A DNA stretch of 64,000 nt, taken from positions 105,637 through 169,636 of the forward strand of contig CALXXZ010000002.1 of assembly GCA_944392805.1 (NCBI GenBank). Reading direction: 5' to 3'. Below the pieces are notes generated by a model that did not search any database, was not told the origin of the DNA, and worked only from the letters and a program-made list of their open reading frames with translations. Below are positions 24,327-33,900 of the stretch, piece after piece (position 1 is the first letter of the stretch; each line of letters opens with the position of its first letter). The position numbers and the translations under genes were made by a program. This DNA is from an uncultured Clostridia bacterium. Its GTDB lineage: Bacteria > Bacillota > Clostridia > TANB77 > CAG-508.

Positions 24327-25124
24327 TTACCCTAATGCAACATCTAATATCATCATTAAAGAAAATCCTAATATTAAACCAATCGTTGCTAAATTCTTAT
24401 TTTCTTTTACTGATTCAGGTAATAACTCTCTAGCTGCAACTGCGAGCATTGCTCCTGCAGCAAATGCAAGTAAGAATGGTAATATAGTTCTAATTTTCAT
24501 TACTAATATTACTCCAATTACTGCTGATATTGGTTCAACTATTCCTGATGCCTGCCCAAGGAAAAAACTTTTTGTTCTTGAAAAGCCTTCATTTCTTAAT
24601 GGTAGTGATACTGCTGCACCTTCTGGAAAATTCTGAATTCCTATTCCAATAGCTAGCATAACTGCTCCTATTAATGTCATCCCAGGAACTTGACTTGCTA
24701 TTCCTCCAAAAGCCACACCAATAGCCATTCCCTCTGGTATATTATGAATTGTAATTGCAGATATTAATAATATACTTCTTTTTAGTGATTCTGCACTTCT
24801 AGAATTTTTTTGATTTTTTAATACTTTATCTAAAAATTTATCTGATAACAGTACAAATAGGCTTCCTACAATAAATCCTGTTGCTGGCAATATCCATTCT
24901 ATGTATCCTAATTCACCAGATAATTCTATTGCTGGAGCAAGTAATGACCAAAATGATGCTGCAATCATGACTCCTGCACTAAATCCTAATATTGTATTTA
25001 ATATTTTCTTATTTACATTTTTAAAAAAGCAAACTACAAGTGCTCCTAATGCTGTTATTCCCCACGTAAACATTGTTGCAATTAATGCTTGAAGCGTTGG
25101 GTGTAAATGTTCTAACCAATCCAA
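24327..25124 (-). CDS. ZIP family divalent metal transporter
   Basis: 265 residues with eight membrane segments. The metal-binding signatures of segments IV and V are present: AITIHNIPEGMAIG (about 127-140) and GIGIQNFPEGAAVS (about 164-177), and a third motif ELLPES closes the protein. ZIP proteins import zinc, iron or manganese. It resembles the GufA/ZupT branch. ATG 25124 has a weak GGTGAAC site. A monocistronic unit. Confidence 0.93.
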   Translation of the reverse strand: MDWLEHLHPTLQALIATMFTWGITALGALVVCFFKNVNKKILNTILGFSAGVMIAASFWSLLAPAIELSGELGYIEWILPATGFIVGSLFVLLSDKFLDKVLKNQKNSRSAESLKRSILLISAITIHNIPEGMAIGVAFGGIASQVPGMTLIGAVMLAIGIGIQNFPEGAAVSLPLRNEGFSRTKSFFLGQASGIVEPISAVIGVILVMKIRTILPFLLAFAAGAMLAVAARELLPESVKENKNLATIGLILGFSLMMILDVALG

Positions 25125-25188
25125 TCTTGTTCACCTCACATTACATAATATGTGTATATGTAATATTATGATACAAGATTTTCAAATT

Positions 25189-25648
25189 TTATTCTTTTAA
25201 ATAATCTAACAATCCATCCATTTTTTCTTGAATATCACTTTTTCCTAAATCATACATTTCTTGGATTTTGTCGATATCTCTTTCTATTCTTTTTATTCCA
25301 ACTGTTCTTGAAGGTCTAATTACAAAAATCTTCTTTTCTTTTTCTAATTGAATTACTTTTTCTACTTCTTCATTGTACATTTTATATCTATTATTTATTG
25401 TTTCTACTAGTTTAGGATATTTACGATAATATATTTCTGGAATTTTTTCATTACCTTTTTTCTTTCTATATTCAATTGGTCTAGTGAGAATTACTACAAC
25501 TCTATCAAATCCCATACTCATTATTTTTTCTATAGGAATACTATCTGATATTCCTCCATCTAAATATTTTTTATCTTTTATAATTACTGGTTTTGATACA
25601 TATGGCATTGAACCTGGCTCCGCCTTCAAGCAATAAACCAGTTTTCAT
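25189..25648 (-). pseudogene. Patatin-like phospholipase, internal deletion and frameshift
   Basis: The true start is visible at ATG 25648 behind GGAGGT: it reads MKTGLLLEGGA, the patatin N-terminus that normally continues into the oxyanion loop. After about 11 codons the DNA jumps, one frame off, to the C-terminal half (SMPYVSKPVIIKDKKYLDGG, which includes the catalytic Asp-Gly-Gly). The region with the GxSxG nucleophile Ser, probably over 100 residues, is missing. The downstream frame is open for 146 codons from a TTG. It cannot be an active lipase. Confidence 0.88.
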
Positions 25649-25659
25649 ATTTACCTCCA

Positions 25660-27171
25660 CTATTTTGTAATTATTAGAAAGTCTCCTATTTGATGACTAT
25701 TTTCTACATTTTCATATTGTTTCTTTTCTATATCAACTATTAATACTTCATCTTCTCCTATGTTTTTAATTTTTTCTTTAAGTTCATTTTCATCTCTTAT
25801 TTCTTTATATTCTTTATTTTCATCATGATTAAATTGTATATATAATTCTAAACATCCATCATTTTTTATATTATCATATAAAACTGTTTTTTGTTCTAAT
25901 GTTTCTACATAATCTAATGATTGGAAAAATCCTCTTGAAAAAGTACCTGATTGGTCTACAACTTCTGTGTAATATCCATAGAAGTATATTGTATATGCTA
26001 TAAATATTGCTGTATATAATACTCCTACACATATTGCATAAACTTTTTTATATTTTATCTTTTGATATCCTTCGTAAATTCCTATTCCTGCTAATATTAA
26101 TATCACATACCAAATTGAATTTAATCTATTTATATTAGCCTCGTTTACTATAAAACTTGTTAATATACTTGTACTCAACCATGTAATAAGCATAACAGAT
26201 GAAATATTTTTCTTATCTTGTTTTAAATCTTTTATTGTTTTTATTATTCCTACTACTGCAAATATGATTGTTATTCTATATGTTGCGCCAAATAATTTTG
26301 GAGAATTCCATTCTGCGCCATCAGTTTGAGCAATTATTACTTTTAATGTAGAATTTATATTTTTTCCTAACTGTTGTAATGGATTTGGGCTGAAAAATAC
26401 CATATCTTGTTTTCTTGATAGGCTTTCATAATATGGAATTGTAATAGGTCCTATTTGCATATTTCCTTCTATTTTTAACACATTTTTTGCAAACATTGTT
26501 ACTAATGGACTTGCTAATATTAAGAAAATGGCTATACATATTATAATATCTTTTACTGTTACTTCTTTATTTTTTATTAAATATATTGCCATTACTAATA
26601 AAAATATTGGTACAAAATATATTGCAATTCCATAACAATATAAGCTTATTGCAAAAAATACCATTGACATATATAAAATTGATTTTTTATATTTTGTTAT
26701 TCCTGTATAAAATATGTCTATTGCAAATAATAAAAAGTGTGGAAACATATTACAATCTAATGCCCAAACTGATTGTAATATTTGCCATGGACAAAAAGCT
26801 ACTAATGTTAATCCAATTAATGCTATATCTTGATTTTTAGTTATTTTTTTAACTAAATCATAAAATACAAATAATGCAATTATACTAACAAGCAGAATTG
26901 GAAGTCTTATCGCAAATAAAGTATATCCAAATATTTTTATACTTAATGCCATTAAATATAATAATACTACACTTTGTCCTCCCCAGCCATGCAAATAAAC
27001 AGGAAAGCTTATTCCTCCAATATCTTTTCCTGTTTCTGCAATTGCTTTTGCATTTACAACTGTCATTATTTCATCACTATTCATTTCTTGCAATAGTGTT
27101 GGAAAATTATATATTCTTAATGCTATTCCTATAATGATTATTATCCAAAATATTATTGTTCTTTTTTTCAT
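25660..27171 (-). CDS. GT-C family membrane glycosyltransferase (GT39/ArnT-like)
   Basis: 503 residues with about 11 membrane segments. The first external loop contains QEMNSDE (about 29-35) with the acidic pair used by GT-C enzymes that take lipid-phosphate-linked sugars. Later segments (LRLPILLVSIIALFVFYDLVK type) match the PMT/ArnT group. It probably adds a sugar to a wall polymer, lipid or protein outside the membrane. A relative lies at 31016-32671. Donor and acceptor are unknown. Confidence 0.82.
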   Translation of the reverse strand: MKKRTIIFWIIIIIGIALRIYNFPTLLQEMNSDEIMTVVNAKAIAETGKDIGGISFPVYLHGWGGQSVVLLYLMALSIKIFGYTLFAIRLPILLVSIIALFVFYDLVKKITKNQDIALIGLTLVAFCPWQILQSVWALDCNMFPHFLLFAIDIFYTGITKYKKSILYMSMVFFAISLYCYGIAIYFVPIFLLVMAIYLIKNKEVTVKDIIICIAIFLILASPLVTMFAKNVLKIEGNMQIGPITIPYYESLSRKQDMVFFSPNPLQQLGKNINSTLKVIIAQTDGAEWNSPKLFGATYRITIIFAVVGIIKTIKDLKQDKKNISSVMLITWLSTSILTSFIVNEANINRLNSIWYVILILAGIGIYEGYQKIKYKKVYAICVGVLYTAIFIAYTIYFYGYYTEVVDQSGTFSRGFFQSLDYVETLEQKTVLYDNIKNDGCLELYIQFNHDENKEYKEIRDENELKEKIKNIGEDEVLIVDIEKKQYENVENSHQIGDFLIITK

Positions 27172-27226
27172 TTGCTATTTCCCCTCTATTTTTTATGACA
27201 ATTATAACATTAAATATTAAATTATT

Positions 27227-28312
27227 CTATAGTTCAACATAAAATTCTATATATTCATCATCATTTTTGACATAAATTTTTCCGTTGTGTAATTCTATAA
27301 TTTCTTTTATAATTGCAAGTCCTAAGCCTGTACCACCTGTACTACTTGTTCTTGATTCATCTCCTCTATAAAATTTATCAAATAGTTTTTCTAGTTTATA
27401 ATCTGGTATTTTATCTCCTTTATTTCTAAATACCATATTTATTTTATTTTCTGATTGTTCTACTATTATTTGAATTTCAGTATTTTCATAACTATAATTT
27501 ATTGCATTTTTTAATAAGTTTCCAAATGCTCTCGCTAACTTATCTCCATCACCTGTATAATATATATGTTCAGGCATATCTGTTTTACATTCTAACTTTC
27601 TTTCTTGTAACATTGGATAACATTCATCTATTAATTGTTCTATCAATATTGATAAATCTATCTGTTTTTTATTTATTATCATATTATGCAAATTATATCT
27701 TGTTATTTCAAAAAATTGATTTGTAAGTTCTTCTACTCTTAATGCTTTATTAAGTGCTATATCTACAAATTTATCTTGCATTTTAGGGTCAATTCCTTTT
27801 TCCTCTTTTAAAAATGTTAAATATCCTATTACAGAAGTTAGAGGTGTTTTTAAATCATGTGCCATATACATTATTAAATCATTTTTCTTAGTTTCCGCTT
27901 CTTCTGCTTCTTTTCTTGATTTTACCAATTCTGTTCTTATTTCATTTAATTTTATTTCTATTGGTGCCAAACTTATAGGTAATTTTATTGACTCTTCTGG
28001 ATTTTTTGTTATTTGATCCATTGCTGTTATTATAATTACTAGATTATTTGTTGTATTTCTTATAACTATATATGTTATTACTAAAAATATTATTGCAAAT
28101 GCAATACTCATCATAATTAGTTTATTTTGTACAAAGAAATAATAAATTGAATTATCAAAATTATATAATGAATCAGCAATAGAGTCATTATATATTCCAT
28201 CAACTAAAATAATAAGCAAAATCATTACAATTGCAGAATATCCAATTATCTTTCCTACTGCTTTTAATGCAATATTACTTTTTATTTTTTCAAATTCTTT
28301 TAAGTTACTCAA
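27227..28312 (-). CDS. VanS-like sensor histidine kinase
   Basis: The probable start is TTG 28312, which overlaps the stop of the regulator gene; TTG 28324 is possible. About 361 residues. Two membrane segments (about 25-41 and 68-88) flank a very short external loop. A dimerisation/phosphoacceptor domain has MAHDLKTPLTS with the His near residue 152. The ATPase domain shows the N box NLLKNAINYS, and GTGLGLAII. It phosphorylates an OmpR-type regulator, here frameshifted upstream. VanS-type kinases usually watch the cell wall. Confidence 0.92.
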   Translation of the reverse strand: MSNLKEFEKIKSNIALKAVGKIIGYSAIVMILLIILVDGIYNDSIADSLYNFDNSIYYFFVQNKLIMMSIAFAIIFLVITYIVIRNTTNNLVIIITAMDQITKNPEESIKLPISLAPIEIKLNEIRTELVKSRKEAEEAETKKNDLIMYMAHDLKTPLTSVIGYLTFLKEEKGIDPKMQDKFVDIALNKALRVEELTNQFFEITRYNLHNMIINKKQIDLSILIEQLIDECYPMLQERKLECKTDMPEHIYYTGDGDKLARAFGNLLKNAINYSYENTEIQIIVEQSENKINMVFRNKGDKIPDYKLEKLFDKFYRGDESRTSSTGGTGLGLAIIKEIIELHNGKIYVKNDDEYIEFYVEL

Positions 28313-28986
28313 TTTTATATCCAACTCCCCAAACTGTTTTTATATATTTAGGATTTTTAGTATCTTCTCCTAATTTTTCTCTTATTCTTCTTATATGTAC
28401 CATTACTGTATTATTGTTTTCTAAATATTTTTCTTTCCATACTTTTTCAAACAGTTCTTCTGAACTTACTACATTTCCTCTCTTATTTGCTAGATATAAT
28501 AATATATCAAATTCTATTGGTGTTAAATCTACTTCTTTTCCATATAATAGACATTTATGCTTATCTCTACTTATTTCTAAGCCTTCTATAAATATTTTAT
28601 CTTCTTCGTTTTCACCATTATATTTTTTATATCTTCTTAGTGCTGATTTTACTCTTGCCATCAATTCTAATGGATTAAATGGTTTTGTTATATAATCATC
28701 TGCTCCGAATAGTTAGCCCTGTTATTTTATCTGTATCTGCTATTTTAGCAGTTAACATTATTACTGGAAAATTTAAGCTTTTTTCTCTTATCATTTTACA
28801 TATTTCAAATCCATCTTTTCCTTTTATCATAACATCTAATATTGCTAAATCTAATTTTGTCTCATTTATACATTTTATTGCTTCTTCTGATTCATAAAAT
28901 TTGTATACTGTGTAATTTTCGTTTTTTAAATATAATTCTACTAAATCCGCTATTTCTTTTTCATCATCTAATACTAATATGTTCAT
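28305..28986 (-). pseudogene. OmpR/VanR-type response regulator with a +1 frameshift
   Basis: Receiver domain from ATG 28986 (MNILVLDDEKEIADLV; phosphoacceptor Asp51) runs to KITGLTI and then hits a stop. In the next frame the reading resumes at ADDYITKPFNPLELMARVKSALRRY and continues through a winged-helix domain to GVGYKIE at 28305. Removing the G at about 28707 (plus strand) restores GLTIGADDY or a close equivalent and a single 226-codon gene. It may be real inactivation, phase variation or a sequencing error. The partner kinase downstream is intact. Confidence 0.9.
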
Positions 28987-29136
28987 TTTAACCCCTTTTT
29001 TATAGTAACATATTAGCTTCCAAATTACAAATTATTTTTCAAAATGTAAGAAAAAGTTAAGATTTATTTAATAGTTTCTTAAAACACTTTTATTTTATGA
29101 GTTGTATAATTTAGATAGTTTAAGGGGGGCTTTCAT

Positions 29137-29862
29137 ATGAAAAAAATTAAGAAGAAAAAATTAAGTTTTAAAAAGATATTTTTAGCAATTATATTATTAG
29201 TGATATTTATTTATTTTGCTAATTCCGATAATGAAATTGTTACATCAATTTCTAGCAAAAGAGTTATAAAACATGATAGTATTTCAAGTTATTCTGGAGT
29301 TGGACAAGAAAAAGTTTCAAATCAAGATGGTTATTTTACTACTTTTACAACTGAAAATGGAAAAACTTATAAAGAATATAAACAAAATGGTTCTTCTTCT
29401 TGGAGTGAAAATTCTTATTGGGGTGGTACTATGGCAGAAAATGGTTGTGGTATAACTTCTCTTTCAATAATTTTAAGTGGTTATAATAAAAATGTAACTC
29501 CAGAAGATTTAAGACAAAAATATTATCCAGTTTTGGCAACTGAAAAAATATCATCTGTACTTACTTCTTACGGAGTTGAAAATACTGATTTTTATTTTGA
29601 TTCTGTTCATTTGTCAAAAGATTATATTATAGAACACTTGCAATCTAATAGACCTGTTTTAGTTTGTGTATGGAATAAGCCTTATGATAATCGTTGGACA
29701 ACAGCTTCTCACTACATGGTTTTACTTGCTACTGATGGTAATGATATGGTTTATGTTTCAAATGCTAATGGTCTTGAAAACGATAATAAAAGTTCTGGTT
29801 GGTATAATATAGATGAAATTACTCCTTTTCTTGCTAAAGCTTTATTTGTTGAAACTGATTAA
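29137..29862 (+). CDS. Secreted or membrane-anchored C39-like cysteine peptidase
   Basis: 241 residues. A very basic N-terminus and one membrane segment (13-28) precede a spacer; residues about 85-240 are a C39_2-like papain fold. Catalytic Cys104 lies in ENGCGITSLSIIL and His192 in SHYMVLL, with Asn209 in YVSNANG as the third residue. It probably cleaves a peptide or wall-associated substrate outside the cell. A GGGGGG-rich site and TATAAT (29105-29110) precede ATG 29137. It is divergent from the VanRS-like pair. Confidence 0.85.
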   Translation: MKKIKKKKLSFKKIFLAIILLVIFIYFANSDNEIVTSISSKRVIKHDSISSYSGVGQEKVSNQDGYFTTFTTENGKTYKEYKQNGSSSWSENSYWGGTMAENGCGITSLSIILSGYNKNVTPEDLRQKYYPVLATEKISSVLTSYGVENTDFYFDSVHLSKDYIIEHLQSNRPVLVCVWNKPYDNRWTTASHYMVLLATDGNDMVYVSNANGLENDNKSSGWYNIDEITPFLAKALFVETD

Positions 29863-29896
29863 AGAATGGTGATAATAATAACACCATTCTTTATTA
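29861..29896. terminator. Bidirectional terminator after the C39-like gene
   Basis: AAAGAATGGTG (29861-29871) and CACCATTCTTT (29882-29892) are perfect inverted repeats, followed by ATTAATTT. They separate convergent genes. Confidence 0.88.
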
Positions 29897-29898
29897 AT

Positions 29899-30441
29899 TT
29901 ATTTTCTATATACATATTTAGAAATTAATTTCCCAAAATATTTTTTCATCATTTCCATATATTCTTCTTTGCTCACCATAACATTATTTGAGCTATAACA
30001 TAATGTTTCATACATTACTCCAGCTTCTTTTACTTTATAATTTAAATCTTTAAATCCACTTTTTTGATAAAACTTTTTTCTTTTTAGTCTTTGTTCATTA
30101 TTAGTACTCTTGGAATCTATTTCTTCAATATTTAATACAATTCTATGATTATCATATTTTTGTTTTATTGAATCTAATACTTTAGTTCCATATCCTTGTC
30201 CTCTCAAATTTTCATTTATTGCTAAGTAAAATATAAAAACTATGTCTTTGTGATATATACTATATATCATTCCAACAAATTTTTCTTTATCATAAATACC
30301 ATAAAAATCAGCATTTTCTTTTTTGGCTAATCTTTTTAATAGCCAAAAAGGCACTCTTTCATTTGCTGGAAATGCACTCTTATATAATTTTTTTATGTCT
30401 TTGTTATTTTCTCTTATATCTACAAAATTTAAATCTGCCAT
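29899..30441 (-). CDS. GNAT family N-acetyltransferase
   Basis: 180 residues. The acetyl-CoA motif A is IFYLAINENLRGQGYGTKVL with R/Q-x-x-G-x-G at RGQGYG (about 80-85). KKFYQKSGF is the fold's motif B. The substrate is unknown. The composition is host-like, unlike the GNAT at 19636. ATG 30441 follows AAAGAGAG. It is the last gene of a run with a sugar O-acetyltransferase and a GT-C enzyme. Confidence 0.87.
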   Translation of the reverse strand: MADLNFVDIRENNKDIKKLYKSAFPANERVPFWLLKRLAKKENADFYGIYDKEKFVGMIYSIYHKDIVFIFYLAINENLRGQGYGTKVLDSIKQKYDNHRIVLNIEEIDSKSTNNEQRLKRKKFYQKSGFKDLNYKVKEAGVMYETLCYSSNNVMVSKEEYMEMMKKYFGKLISKYVYRK

Positions 30442-30464
30442 TTATATGCTCTCTTTCTAAAATT

Positions 30465-31019
30465 TTATACTTCTCTTACAACTTTACAAGGATTTCCATA
30501 TGCAACAACATTTGATGGAATATCTTTTGTAACTATACTTCCTGCTCCTATTGTTACATTATCTCCAATTGTTACACCTGGTAAAATTACAACATTTCCA
30601 CCTATCCATACATTATTTCCTATTTTTATTGGTTTTGCATATTCATATCCTTTATTTCTTAATTTATGGTCTACTGGATGTCCTGCTGTGTAAAAACCAC
30701 AATTTGGTGCTATAAAGCAATTATCTCCAAATTCAACTTTTGCCGCATCTAAAATAGTACAATTATGATTCATGTAAAAATTTTCTCCAACAGTTATATT
30801 ATAACCATAATCACACCAAAAATTAGGTTCTATATAAATTTTTTCTCCTGTTTTTCCAAATAATTTTTTTAATAACTTTTCTCTATTTTTTAAGTCTGAT
30901 GGTTTTAAATTGTTGAATTCATGACATTTTTCTTTTGCTTCCTGTCTTTCTTTAAACAACTCCTCATTATAATTTGCATCATACAATTCTCCTGCTAACA
31001 TTTTTTCTTTTTCTGTCAT
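30465..31019 (-). CDS. Maltose/galactoside O-acetyltransferase-like protein
   Basis: 184 residues: an N-terminal helical Mac domain (MTEKEKMLAGELYDANYNEEL) and a left-handed beta-helix of hexapeptide repeats (about 70-180; IGNNVWIGGNVVILPGVTIG region). The catalytic His is in TAGHPVD. The enzyme transfers acetyl from acetyl-CoA to a sugar hydroxyl. It overlaps the upstream GT-C gene by 4 bases, so it may modify the same glycan rather than free maltose. Confidence 0.9.
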   Translation of the reverse strand: MTEKEKMLAGELYDANYNEELFKERQEAKEKCHEFNNLKPSDLKNREKLLKKLFGKTGEKIYIEPNFWCDYGYNITVGENFYMNHNCTILDAAKVEFGDNCFIAPNCGFYTAGHPVDHKLRNKGYEYAKPIKIGNNVWIGGNVVILPGVTIGDNVTIGAGSIVTKDIPSNVVAYGNPCKVVREV

Positions 31020-32671
31020 AATTGACTCCTTTCTAATTTATAGATTATTGTTTGTAGTTCATCTGAATCTTTTATCATTTCACAATGATTTAATTCAGTA
31101 TAATCCATAATTTTATTTATTATTTCATTATAATTTAACCACTTCTTGATACTTACAATTACTTCATCTTGTATTTCTGTATCATCTTTTAATATTTCTA
31201 AAGAGTCTTGGTTCGCATTTATTATAAGTGTTTTTTCATATATCAAGAATTCTGGTAATGAACTTATATATGTAAAATTATTATCCCATATTGATATTAG
31301 TTTTGAATCTTTATTTTCTTTTGCTGTTTCTAATATTTCGTCATATCCTTTTATTAAAAATCTTGGCTCACTCGTTATAAGTCCATAAATACTTAATAAA
31401 CTTACAATAATGGTTAAAGCCGTAGTTATAATCTTTTTGTTTTTTATGATTTTGTTTAATATACCTTCTGATATTAGTATTACAATTAAACTAAATAATG
31501 GGATTATAAATGCTATATAACGAATTATTGTTGTATTTGCCATCTGTGGTGCAATTAAGCATATTATTAAATATGATGCTAACGTTGGAATCACTATAAT
31601 ATTTATATATTTATTTTTTGTGAATATATATCCTATTATTAATGCTACAATAATAATTAGCCCTATTTTTTCTGATATTGAGAATGAATAACACATTTCT
31701 TTAAAATACATTATCATTCTTTCTACAAAATTAGTTTCTAATTCTGCTCCCATTCCTCTATATGAAAAGAATATATGATATATTGAAGCAGGAAATATAA
31801 TTATTCCTATAATTGCACTTATTATATGATATTTTATATACTTCTTTAAATTATCATATTTCTTGTTTTTTATCAATATTATAATAAATATGATAAATTC
31901 AAAAAATGCGAATATACAAAAATAATATTGTGTTAAAAATCCACATATCGTAGTAATCATCAGAGCATTTCTATTCTTTTTATCTATCTCAAAATCATTT
32001 TTTATTATTTTTATATGTATGTACAATGATAATAAAACAAAAAATGTTAACATCTGATACATTCGTAAAAACATCATTATTGAAATCGAGCCAATACTTA
32101 ATCCATATAATATTATTATTGGTATAGTTAAATATTTTTTATCCAATATTATCAAAATTTTTCTTATTACAATAAATGATAATATTAAAAATATTAGGTT
32201 TATTGTAAATATTATATATTTTGAAAATACTCCAAAAAATATTGTTGATACTAAATGTACTGTAAAATAAAATAATGGTGGATGTACATCTCTACTTTGA
32301 TTATAATATACACTAGCATAGTTGAATATATCGTCTTTTCCTATTGTCAAATACTGTTTTGCATCTTCTCTAGTTTTCCAAACAGGTACTTCTTGTTCTA
32401 CCTTTGTTTCATATTTTTCCATGAATTGGTCAGGATTTTTTAAATAGTATATCGTCTGCTCAATTGTATTTTCTTTTAATATTTCATCAAATATAATCTG
32501 ATTTACTTCATCTTTGGGTCCATATCTTTGAAATACATTGTCATATTTATAATTACTACTTCCATATGAAAATATCTCATCTTCGTGAAATCCTTCTTTT
32601 TGACCGATCCAAAATAACATTACTACTGATATTATTACTATTGTTATTATAAATAATATTTTTTCTTTCAT
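31016..32671 (-). CDS. GT-C family membrane glycosyltransferase
   Basis: 551 residues with about 11-12 membrane segments. After segment 1 the external loop has EGFHEDEIFSYG (about 26-37), the acidic GT-C motif, and a second conserved patch QSRDVHPPLFYF (about 126-137) typical of GT39-like enzymes. The C-terminal 120 residues are soluble. It is coupled by a 4-base overlap to the O-acetyltransferase gene. Its product is probably a surface glycan. Confidence 0.83.
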   Translation of the reverse strand: MKEKILFIITIVIISVVMLFWIGQKEGFHEDEIFSYGSSNYKYDNVFQRYGPKDEVNQIIFDEILKENTIEQTIYYLKNPDQFMEKYETKVEQEVPVWKTREDAKQYLTIGKDDIFNYASVYYNQSRDVHPPLFYFTVHLVSTIFFGVFSKYIIFTINLIFLILSFIVIRKILIILDKKYLTIPIIILYGLSIGSISIMMFLRMYQMLTFFVLLSLYIHIKIIKNDFEIDKKNRNALMITTICGFLTQYYFCIFAFFEFIIFIIILIKNKKYDNLKKYIKYHIISAIIGIIIFPASIYHIFFSYRGMGAELETNFVERMIMYFKEMCYSFSISEKIGLIIIVALIIGYIFTKNKYINIIVIPTLASYLIICLIAPQMANTTIIRYIAFIIPLFSLIVILISEGILNKIIKNKKIITTALTIIVSLLSIYGLITSEPRFLIKGYDEILETAKENKDSKLISIWDNNFTYISSLPEFLIYEKTLIINANQDSLEILKDDTEIQDEVIVSIKKWLNYNEIINKIMDYTELNHCEMIKDSDELQTIIYKLERSQL

Positions 32672-32673
32672 TT

Positions 32674-33529
32674 TTATTCCTTTTTATTCTTTATTTCTAG
32701 TATTTCTTCTTTAGCTAATCCTGTATATTCAATTATTTTTTCAATAGGAGTGTTTATTAATAAAAAACCTTCTACTAATTTTTTTCGCACTTCATCTATT
32801 TTATTTTCCTTTTCAGCTAATGCGTTCTTTTCCGCATCTAATGCATTTGTTCTTTTATCTAATGCATTTGCTCTTTTATCTAATGCACTTTTTTCTGCAT
32901 CTAATTTATTTTTTATTTCAGCCAATACCCTATTTCTATTTCTTTCATCCATCATAATTTTTCTTCTAAATTCTATTTCTCTTCGTATTTGTTCATTTTC
33001 ACTTATATATTCTAATTTTTCACATGCTTCTTTTAATTTTATATTTTTCATTGCACTCATTTTTACCCTCTCACTTTCTGGATTTGTCAAAAACTCAATC
33101 CAATTTCCTAATCCCTCTTTTGTCTCATTTTGATTTTTTATCCACTTTGGTATTTCTAATATATGTATCTCCAAATTTTTAAACACTATTACTTTAGTAT
33201 TTCTCTTCTCTAATAGTTTCCATTCTGTATGATTTTGCCCAATAATATAATATTCTTTCAGGCATATTATATGGATTTATTAATTGTACTTCTATATTTA
33301 CTGTTGTTTTATCTCCAATATTAGCAATTAAATCTAATATTCCTAATTTATCTTCTGGTATTTCTCTTACTAGCACTTGATTTGCATCTAGTGATATATT
33401 TTCTACTTTACTATCTAAGATTTCTGTTAAAAATCCTTCTAAAATTCTTTCATTTCCTTTTGTTCCAAATAATGCTTGAAACACTATATCCGTCTTTGGT
33501 ATTAATAGTTTTTTTCTTTTTCGTTCCAT
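32674..33529 (-). pseudogene. Rpn family nuclease/transposase, disrupted
   Basis: The N-terminal piece (33529-33194, 111 codons) has the Rpn PD-(D/E)xK core: KTDIVFQALFG, LGILDLIAN and VNIEVQL. It stops after YYWAKSYRMETIREEKY. The C-terminal piece (33186-32674) resumes one frame away at FKNLEIHILEIPKW, the next conserved Rpn block. Roughly 40-50 residues normally found between these blocks are missing. The C-terminal part has a coiled coil built on 7-residue repeats (ALDKRAN, ALDKRTN, ALDAEKN). Rpn proteins promote RecA-independent recombination in E. coli; this copy is likely inactive. Confidence 0.85.
32817..32900. repeat. Four 21-bp tandem repeats inside the Rpn coiled coil
   Basis: Four units beginning CTAATGC(A/G) encode successive heptads (minus strand) ending in NALDKR-like steps. 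The period of 21 bases matches one coiled-coil heptad, so this is protein-level repetition and can expand or contract by slippage. Confidence 0.8.
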
Positions 33530-33861
33530 TTCTTACTCCTTACTTTATCATATTTTTCCCCCTTTTTCAATTAGATTTTTAGATAAATTGTAAATTTCTA
33601 AATTGGTCTATTTGCGCGCTTAATAAACCTTAATACCTTTTTCTATTTTTTTGGATTTTTTGTGATTCGATTTTTGAATTTAAAAAATTAGTTTAAAAAT
33701 ATATTTATAAAAATTTACAGGGTTTTGATTTTCCCCTGGAATCAAAAAGTTTTTATACTAAAAATCTTAGTACATTTCTATATTACCAACTTTTTTGAGT
33801 TTTGGCAAGTCTTTTTTGAAATTTTTTCTAGATTATAAAAAATTTTATGCTTTTGTCTTAT
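33530..33861. other. Non-coding stretch upstream of the Rpn pseudogene
   Basis: No plausible gene in about 330 bases. It contains a perfect hairpin TTTTGATT (33723-33730) / AATCAAAA (33740-33747) with a C-rich loop (TTCCCCTGG), followed on the plus strand by AGTTTTTAT. No homology to a known riboswitch is recognisable. The rest is AT-rich sequence without further structure that I can support. Confidence 0.5.
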
Positions 33862-33900
33862 AACAAAAATAATAGGAAAGAAAAAATCTCTCCTATTATT
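33862..33900 (-). terminator. Terminator of gpr
   Basis: On the minus strand AATAATAGGA pairs with TCCTATTATT (33891-33900 and 33868-33877), followed by TTTTTGTT. It overlaps the gpr stop codon. Confidence 0.9.

Noticed and set aside
32817-32900. Short tandem repeats resembling a CRISPR-like array
   Set aside because: Units are contiguous 21-mers without spacers and encode coiled-coil heptads.
33530-33861. Possible riboswitch in the 330-base gap next to gpr
   Set aside because: No conserved core of a known class could be seen and the downstream gene is a pseudogene.
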